Assembly: GCF_028416575.1 (NCBI RefSeq)
Contig: NZ_JAMQKB010000012.1
Location: forward strand, 1 to 64,000
DNA length: 64,000 nucleotides
Reading direction: 5' to 3'
Source: Terrihalobacillus insolitus
GTDB lineage: Bacteria; Bacillota; Bacilli; Bacillales; Amphibacillaceae
Under the pieces are notes generated by a model. That model was not told the origin of the DNA and did no database searches. It saw only the letters and a program-made list of their open reading frames with translations. Below, one piece after another: positions 59,097 through 64,000 of this stretch; within the stretch, counting starts at the first letter, position 1; each line of letters begins with the position of its first letter. The position numbers and the translations under genes were made by a program.

Positions 59097-59131
59097 AACC
59101 GACATTAAACCAAAAAGGAGAAATGTCGGAT
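59097..59131 (-). terminator. Intra-operon terminator between binding protein and permease genes
   Basis: CCGACATT (59099-59106) and AATGTCGG (59122-59129) arms; T tracts flank the stem on both strands. Reading the minus strand, the stem is followed by TTTTCTTTTC. Confidence 0.8.
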
Positions 59132-59137
59132 TTTTTC

Positions 59138-60178
59138 TTATTCTGTCTCCGTTTCTAAAAACTGTGCTTTTTCGTCCCATTCGTCATTCCATTCTACACC
59201 TTGTTCTTTTGCTGCTTCTTTATTAATAAAGAGCTGCATGTTAGGCGGGTATTCCACTGGGATATCTGCGGTTGTTTTTTTCCCTGTCAACACTTCAACA
59301 GCCATTTCACCTGAGCGGTAACCAATTGTGTTATAATCTATCCCATACGTAGCAAACCCACCAGCCTTTACAGAGTTAGGCTCACCTACAATTAAAGGAA
59401 CGTCCTGCTCGTTTGCCACTCCAATTACCGTGTCAAGAGCAGAAACTACTGTGTTATCGGTAATGACATAAATCACATCTGCTTCTCCAACTAATGTCGT
59501 AGTAGCTTGTTGTACTTCTGCCGAGGTCGCAACTGTCCGTTCTACTGTACTTAAACTTGTTCCTTCAACAGCAGCGTTAACTGCTTCAATTTGGGTAACA
59601 GAATTTGCTTCACCTGCATTATAGATGAGTCCAACATTAGCACCTTCGAAATAGGTGTCAATAAATTTGACTGTATTTTTAATCGCATCTGGATGGAGGT
59701 CAAGTACTCCAGTTATATTATCACCTGGTTGATCCATCGCTTCTACTAATCCAGCGTCAACCGCATCTGTTACGGATGTGAAAATAATAGGAATGTCTTC
59801 TGTTGCCTGCAATGCACCGAGAGCACTTGGTGTTGAATTAGCAAAAATTAAATCAACGTTGTCTGCCACAAAATTGTTAGCAATAATACTTGTGTTATTT
59901 TGGTCGTTTTGAGCATTTTGAAAATCGTATTCCACGTCTAAACCAGCATCTGCAATCGCAGCTTTAAAACCTTCATAAGCTGCATCAAGTGAAGGGTGTT
60001 CAACGATTTGAGTAGCTCCTATTGTATATTTTTCTTCTCCTTGTTCTCCTTCTCCTTGTTCATCTTGCCCATTCAGATCTTCTGAACCGGAGTCTGTTTC
60101 ATCGCTCTCAGATGAGCCACAAGATGCTAAGACCATCATACTTGCAATTATAAATATAAATAATAACCACTTTTTCAT
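59138..60178 (-). CDS. ABC transporter substrate-binding lipoprotein (TrpX-like)
   Basis: 346 residues. Lipoprotein signal MKKWLLFIFIIASMMVLASC with the lipobox L-A-S-C, an acidic linker (residues about 23-48), then a periplasmic-binding-protein fold of the COG2984 type: YTIGATQIVEHPSLDAAYEG, PIIFTSVTDAVDAGLV, NITGVLDLHP, GLIYNAGEANS and GYRSGEMAVEVLTGK. Relatives bind tryptophan or other aromatic or unknown ligands; ligand not proven. RBS GAGGGGG 7 bases before ATG. First gene of the importer operon. Confidence 0.9.
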   Translation of the reverse strand: MKKWLLFIFIIASMMVLASCGSSESDETDSGSEDLNGQDEQGEGEQGEEKYTIGATQIVEHPSLDAAYEGFKAAIADAGLDVEYDFQNAQNDQNNTSIIANNFVADNVDLIFANSTPSALGALQATEDIPIIFTSVTDAVDAGLVEAMDQPGDNITGVLDLHPDAIKNTVKFIDTYFEGANVGLIYNAGEANSVTQIEAVNAAVEGTSLSTVERTVATSAEVQQATTTLVGEADVIYVITDNTVVSALDTVIGVANEQDVPLIVGEPNSVKAGGFATYGIDYNTIGYRSGEMAVEVLTGKKTTADIPVEYPPNMQLFINKEAAKEQGVEWNDEWDEKAQFLETETE

Positions 60179-60419
60179 CCATGTTCCCCCTCGTGAATTT
60201 GACGTAAATTATATCATAAATTGATTGGTTAGGGTACATGTATTGTGTAATTGGTTTTTGAGGAGGATGTTGACAAGTGTTTAGTGATTTCATTCAAGTT
60301 AGGCTTATTTTGTCATCCATTTGGAGACATTTTAAAAGATAAATTGCCTTCAACCGACAAAAAACTACTAAATTACAAGAACTCTATAATAGAGAGCCCA
60401 GATGGAAGGAGGTGAGAAT

Positions 60420-61283
60420 GTGAAAACTCGCAGCATGCTCATTAGTGCGAGTGTACTTGCACTCTTTGTCGTGGCAATGCCTAATAATGCGTTTGCCAGT
60501 CCAAATGAGGAAGCATTAAAAACCAATATAAAAACAAAACAAAACATTAAGGGTGCAATAAATAGGCAGGCTACAATTAAGCAGACTACAATTACAAAAG
60601 AACAAAAAACGATAAGCAAAGCAGATAAGGCCAAAGATACAAATAAGAAACAGGACAATTCCCAGAGCAAAAGGGTCGTTGACTTGCCTGATCAAGCAAA
60701 CAGTAAAGCAAAAGAAGCAATAAACAAAACTGTAAAGTCTACCAATAAAAAAACGGATCAGGTAGTGAAAGAAAGTCGTAGTCCTCAGATTAAATCAAAG
60801 AATAGGCCAAGTCAGGAAACCATTAGTGAATCGGATCGAACCAACGATAACCAACTAAATCGTAAAAAAGAAGTCGTTGAAACAAATTTGACTGGTGCTG
60901 AGTTTGAGCAAAAAGACGATTTTACAAAAGAAGAGAATTCCGTAGCCTCAGAGATTAAGGTAGAAGGACAAGCCGAAAGAGAGGAAAACCAGGAAAAGAA
61001 TGTTCCTTTTGGAAAAAGGGAATTTCCTCATTTACTTAGTTTGCTGCCGCTTCAATCTGCAACAAAAATGCCAAGCATAAATAAGGATATTGTAAATGCT
61101 GGCCCATATTGGTTTGCTCCACTTACATCTGTAGTCGATGGGAAAGAAGTTAATGTAACAGAAGGTTTTCTATCACGTCAGTTTATTTATCGAAATCAAT
61201 GGGTGAATGCACCGCCATCACCACCACCAAAAACATATCTTTTTTTCTATGAAAACAGCAAACAGATATTAACAAATTCTTAA
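60420..61283 (+). CDS. Exported strongly basic, low-complexity protein
   Basis: 287 residues. Signal peptide (RSMLISASVLALFVVAMPNN, cleavage AFA-S). Residues about 30-140 are very rich in Lys, Gln, Thr, Ser and Asn with short K-T-I/K-Q-like runs, so net charge is strongly positive and the region is probably disordered. The C-terminal 70 residues differ: MPSINKDIVNAGPYWFAPL, an FLSRQFIYRNQWVN stretch, and a proline run before an aromatic tail. GTG 60420 is 7 bases after AAGGAGGTGAG. Not recognised. It is followed 26 bases later by an acidic exported protein, apparently co-expressed. Confidence 0.75.
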   Translation: MKTRSMLISASVLALFVVAMPNNAFASPNEEALKTNIKTKQNIKGAINRQATIKQTTITKEQKTISKADKAKDTNKKQDNSQSKRVVDLPDQANSKAKEAINKTVKSTNKKTDQVVKESRSPQIKSKNRPSQETISESDRTNDNQLNRKKEVVETNLTGAEFEQKDDFTKEENSVASEIKVEGQAEREENQEKNVPFGKREFPHLLSLLPLQSATKMPSINKDIVNAGPYWFAPLTSVVDGKEVNVTEGFLSRQFIYRNQWVNAPPSPPPKTYLFFYENSKQILTNS

Positions 61284-61309
61284 AAATAGGAAAAAAGGAG
61301 AGACTATAC

Positions 61310-62365
61310 ATGAAAATCAATCTAGCAAAAGCAACAATAATGGCAGGGGTTTTTTCTGTCGGAATTCTAGCAGGAGGTCTTCAAATCGAAGCAGCTAGTA
61401 ACGATGGTATGCAAACAATTCAAGGAAAACAAAACTCAGAACTTGAAGTGGAGGCGAACATCCAACAAGAAGGAGATATACAAGAGCAAGAAGAGGTAGA
61501 CGCTGACGAAAAAGAAAAAACATCTGTTGCACGTAAATCAAAATCAAAAGCTAGTGAACATGCAAGTGCACAAGCAAAAGCGAATGCATCTAAGAATGCA
61601 GCCGTTTATGCGAATGTGGAAGAAGATGTGGAGGCAGAAAACGAAACAGAGTCAGAAGTAGAAGTTGCAAGTGAAGATGAAAGTGCAATGGCAGAGGATG
61701 CGAATCTTGAAGAGGAATCTGCAGATATGGACACAGAAGAAGAAGCTCTTGAAGTTACAGTAGAAGATACGGAAACTTCTGTGGAAGAGGAAGTTAAAAA
61801 TCCGTCTGCAGAAAATAAAGCCCGTTCTATGGCAAGCGAACGTGCAAGTGAACGAGCAAAAGAACGTGCATCTGCAAATGCAGCAGTTCATTTTAGTGCT
61901 GAGGATCAAGAAGAAAGCGATGCTGACGGAGAAGATGTGACTGAAGAAGCAGATGAGGTACAAGAAGAAGCAGATGAAGTACAACAAGAAGCGAATGAAG
62001 AAACAAATGAAGTTGTAAAAGAAACAAATAAAACTGAAGAAGAAGGACAAGAAACGATCGAGGGAACAGAAGCTACAATGGAAGAAGTGGAACAAGACAC
62101 TGAAAATACAGTAGAAGAAGCAGAGGAAGCTGTCATCGAAACTGAAGAAGAAGGAGTTACCGAGACGAATAATGCTTCCGAAGCGACAGAATCGGAATTA
62201 GAAACGATCTTTCCAAGGTTAGAGACAATTTTACAATCAACTATTTCCGAATTAACGGATGAAGAAGAGCAACTACACACAAATCTTTTTTCTTCCATTA
62301 TGGCGCAATTAGAGTCAGCGTTTGCAGCTGATTTAGCAGTAAACGAAACTAGTTCTGTCGAATAG
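61310..62365 (+). CDS. Exported highly acidic repeat protein
   Basis: 351 residues. Signal peptide MKINLAKATIMAGVFSVGIL, cleavage near IEAAS. The mature part is dominated by Glu, with Asp, Ala and Thr, giving a very low pI. Two alternating islands are Ala/Ser/Lys-rich: SKASEHASAQAKANASKNAA (about 77-96) and SMASERASERAKERASANAA (about 173-192), each followed by a V-Y/H-F/A-N/S segment, so a repeat of about 97 residues. A Leu-rich C-terminal helix region follows (LETIFPRLETILQSTISELT). RBS AAGGAGAG. Not recognised. A terminator follows. Confidence 0.78.
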   Translation: MKINLAKATIMAGVFSVGILAGGLQIEAASNDGMQTIQGKQNSELEVEANIQQEGDIQEQEEVDADEKEKTSVARKSKSKASEHASAQAKANASKNAAVYANVEEDVEAENETESEVEVASEDESAMAEDANLEEESADMDTEEEALEVTVEDTETSVEEEVKNPSAENKARSMASERASERAKERASANAAVHFSAEDQEESDADGEDVTEEADEVQEEADEVQQEANEETNEVVKETNKTEEEGQETIEGTEATMEEVEQDTENTVEEAEEAVIETEEEGVTETNNASEATESELETIFPRLETILQSTISELTDEEEQLHTNLFSSIMAQLESAFAADLAVNETSSVE

Positions 62366-62385
62366 ATAACTGAAATAAGTAAGTT

Positions 62386-62426
62386 AAGGGTGTCCCTCCT
62401 ATAATTAATGGAGGGGCACCCTTCTT
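62386..62426 (+). terminator. Terminator after the exported protein pair
   Basis: AAGGGTGTCCCTCC (62386-62399) pairs with GGAGGGGCACCCTT (62410-62423) with one mismatch, followed by a short T-rich stretch. Confidence 0.85.
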
Positions 62427-62545
62427 AATGAGAATATTCATTAAATCACATTTCAGCTTAAATTCCTCTTTTCAATCCACTCATACACCTAAAATATGAT
62501 ACATTATGAATAGATCGTTATGTTAAATGAAAGGGAGGAAAATGG

Positions 62546-63709
62546 ATGAATAAAGAACGGCTGTGGAATCGACTGCATGAATTGAGTCAATATGGAAAAG
62601 ATCCGATTGCAGGACATACTCGGTTTTCTTTTACAAAAGAAGAAAGAATGGCAAAGGATTTAACGGCAAAATATATGCTTGAAGCGGGATTGGAAATAAG
62701 AGAAGATGCGATTGGCAACTTGATTGGTAGAAAAGAAGGCACAATGAGCGATGCTCCTGCAGTGCTTATTGGATCACATCTGGACTCCGTACCACAGGGT
62801 GGAATGTTTGACGGACCACTTGGTGTGCTTGCAGGAATCGAGGTACTCCAGAGTATGAACGAAAGAGAGATCGTAACAGATCATCCGATTGAGGTGATTG
62901 CTTTTACTGATGAAGAAGGTAGTCGTTTTCAATTTGGGTTAATCGGAAGCAAGGCCGTTGCGGGTGTGCTAACAGAAGAAGATTTGCAAAGAAGTGATCA
63001 GAACGGAATTACATTGGGACAAGCAATGAAAGAAAATGGCTTTGATCCATTACGGTTCAAAGAAGCCGCAAGAGATCCTAAAACGGTAAAAGGATATGTG
63101 GAAGTCCATATTGAACAAGGTAAGGTACTCGAAACGAATAACCTGCCTATAGGAGTTGTGTCAGGTATTGCTGGACCACTTTGGTTAAACTGGAAAATCA
63201 AAGGGGAGGCAGGACATGCAGGAGCCACCCCGATGCAACTCAGAAAAGATCCGCTTGTAGCTGCTGCTGAGATTATGCAGGATATAGAAGAACAATCCAA
63301 GAAATATACAAATGCCGTAGCAACGGTTGGTAAAATTTCCATTAAACCTGGTGGTGTAAATGTTATCCCAGGTGAGGTAGAATTTACTCTTGACTTACGA
63401 GACATTGATGAGTCCGTCCGCGACACAATAGAAAAAACAATTGTGGCTAATGCAAATAAAATTTGTTCAAAAAGAAAAGTTGAATTAGAGGTTACAACTT
63501 TGCAAAGAGTAGCGCCAGTCCCATGTTCACCAGAAATTCGTGAAGTGATCGAGCATGCTTGCAGTCAGTCAGGTGTAAAAGCCTACACCATGCCGAGTGG
63601 AGCGGGTCATGATGGCATGCAGTTTAAAGACTTTTGTCCGATTGGCATGATTTTTGTGCAGTCTAAAGATGGAATTAGCCATAATCCAGCAGAATGGAGC
63701 ACGAAATAA
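62546..63709 (+). CDS. M20-family amidohydrolase (hydantoinase/carbamoylase type), truncated by an in-frame stop
   Basis: 387 residues of a Zn-dependent N-carbamoyl-L-amino-acid hydrolase / allantoate amidohydrolase family protein. Metal and substrate motifs: IGSHLDSVPQGGMFDGPLGV, FTDEEGSRFQ, VEVHIEQGKVLE, GEAGHAGATPM and PSGAGHDGMQF, and near the end MIFVQSKDGISHNPAEW. The frame ends with TAA at 63707, but the same phase continues GAC TGT GCC... to a TAG at 63770-63772, giving D-C-A-K-G-A-E-V-L-Y-H-T-V-L, the normal family C-terminus. So one change (for example GAA to TAA) removes the last 22 residues. Catalytic residues remain; activity is uncertain. Confidence 0.88.
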   Translation: MNKERLWNRLHELSQYGKDPIAGHTRFSFTKEERMAKDLTAKYMLEAGLEIREDAIGNLIGRKEGTMSDAPAVLIGSHLDSVPQGGMFDGPLGVLAGIEVLQSMNEREIVTDHPIEVIAFTDEEGSRFQFGLIGSKAVAGVLTEEDLQRSDQNGITLGQAMKENGFDPLRFKEAARDPKTVKGYVEVHIEQGKVLETNNLPIGVVSGIAGPLWLNWKIKGEAGHAGATPMQLRKDPLVAAAEIMQDIEEQSKKYTNAVATVGKISIKPGGVNVIPGEVEFTLDLRDIDESVRDTIEKTIVANANKICSKRKVELEVTTLQRVAPVPCSPEIREVIEHACSQSGVKAYTMPSGAGHDGMQFKDFCPIGMIFVQSKDGISHNPAEWSTK

Positions 63710-63772
63710 GACTGTGCCAAGGGAGCGGAAGTTTTGTATCATACCGTATTAGGTCTTGCAAATAGTAAATAG
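63710..63772 (+). pseudogene. Cut-off C-terminal segment of the M20 amidohydrolase
   Basis: In phase with the gene above and beyond its TAA. Encodes D-C-A-K-G-A-E-V-L-Y-H-T-V-L-G-L-A-N-S-K before TAG, the expected final helix of the family. Confidence 0.75.
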
Positions 63773-63811
63773 GCAATAAATACAAGTTGAACTAGAAAGG
63801 CTGGATCTATC

Positions 63812-64000
63812 ATGACAACAGAAGGACAATACCGGAAAAATATTTCACCAGGTAAGGAAGTTGAAATCGTATTAAAAAAAGATCAAAGAACAGGTGAAAA
63901 AACGAAAGGGATCGTACAGGATATTCTAACTAATTCTCCGTCACACCCTCACGGCATCAAAGTTCGACTCAATGATGGACAGGTAGGTAGGGTTAAAAAT
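63812..64000 (+). CDS. ywbE: YwbE family protein, cut by the window end
   Basis: 63 residues visible from ATG 63812, open to the last base. RKNISPGKEVEIVLKKDQRT, GIVQDILTNSPSHPHGIKVR and DGQVGRVKN match the YwbE/DUF2196 family, which is about 65-70 residues, so only a few residues are missing. Function unknown; KOW-like small beta protein. AAAGG lies upstream of the ATG. Confidence 0.9.
   Translation, partial: MTTEGQYRKNISPGKEVEIVLKKDQRTGEKTKGIVQDILTNSPSHPHGIKVRLNDGQVGRVKN

Noticed and set aside
61652-62298. Long open frames antisense to the acidic protein gene
   Set aside because: They mirror the GAA-rich coding strand as Phe/Cys/Ser-rich sequences without start sites.

Overview
The window is low-GC DNA (A+T-rich spacers, strong GGAGG-type ribosome binding sites, many GTG/TTG starts) from an endospore-forming member of the Bacillaceae. 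Markers are a Bacillus-type Fnr with C-terminal cysteines, YpjP, the yfkH-yfkD-yfkC / pdaA / yfjP neighbourhood known from Bacillus subtilis, MreBH, ClpE under CtsR operators, YhfH and Sda-like proteins. The dispersed repeats recall halotolerant genera such as Oceanobacillus or Virgibacillus, but the species cannot be fixed from sequence alone. Both window ends cut a gene.

Layout. 1-3.6 kb: membrane protein, hemerythrin-like protein, a membrane-anchored L7/L12-like protein, a retropepsin-like protease with its partner, a lipoprotein and small genes. 4-8.9 kb: redox/stress signalling (Fnr, a NarL/NreC-type regulator, UspA, a large hybrid histidine kinase). 9-17 kb: thiamine metabolism in two operons, each behind its own TPP riboswitch: tenA-ykoE-ykoD-ykoC (salvage and uptake of the pyrimidine) and tenI-thiO-thiS-thiG-thiF (thiazole synthesis). 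17-22.8 kb: YpjP, several small proteins, a pseudouridine synthase, an XRE regulator, two convergent Sda-like genes and a HAD phosphatase. 23-26.3 kb: a 651-residue aconitase-family enzyme and a DMT transporter. 26.5-32 kb: a coiled-coil repeat protein, an ABC exporter with a NEW3-domain surface protein, and a divergent ECF sigma/anti-sigma pair. 32-42 kb: MreBH, a broken SOS-associated peptidase gene, a PAS-GGDEF-EAL protein, the yfk/yfj genes, PdaA and AlkA-type glycosylase. 42.5-51.6 kb: TPR protein, acyl-CoA synthetase, YerD-type glutamate synthase domain protein, ClpE, a Gln/Ala-rich protein and a ComEC-like hydrolase. 51.6-55.3 kb: psuG-psuK, YhfH and isocitrate lyase. 55.4-57.2 kb: tRNA-Ala, a toxin-antitoxin pair, a degenerate second copy of the tRNA 3' part, and a 193-bp tandem repeat. 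57.3-64 kb: a three-gene ABC importer, two exported proteins of opposite charge, an M20 amidohydrolase with an in-frame stop, and ywbE (cut).

The most unusual content is not in the housekeeping genes. It is the toxin-antitoxin module bracketed by tRNA-Ala and its decayed copy; a dispersed element with TGTTCAAAA-type ends, one copy of which has expanded a 52-bp unit eight-fold; the 193-bp array built on a perfect CCTCTCAGTCCGC palindrome; two other intergenic repeat families; the adjacent strongly basic and strongly acidic exported proteins; and two Sda-like checkpoint proteins beside an XRE regulator and a DnaA-box hairpin. Two otherwise well-conserved genes carry in-frame nonsense codons.
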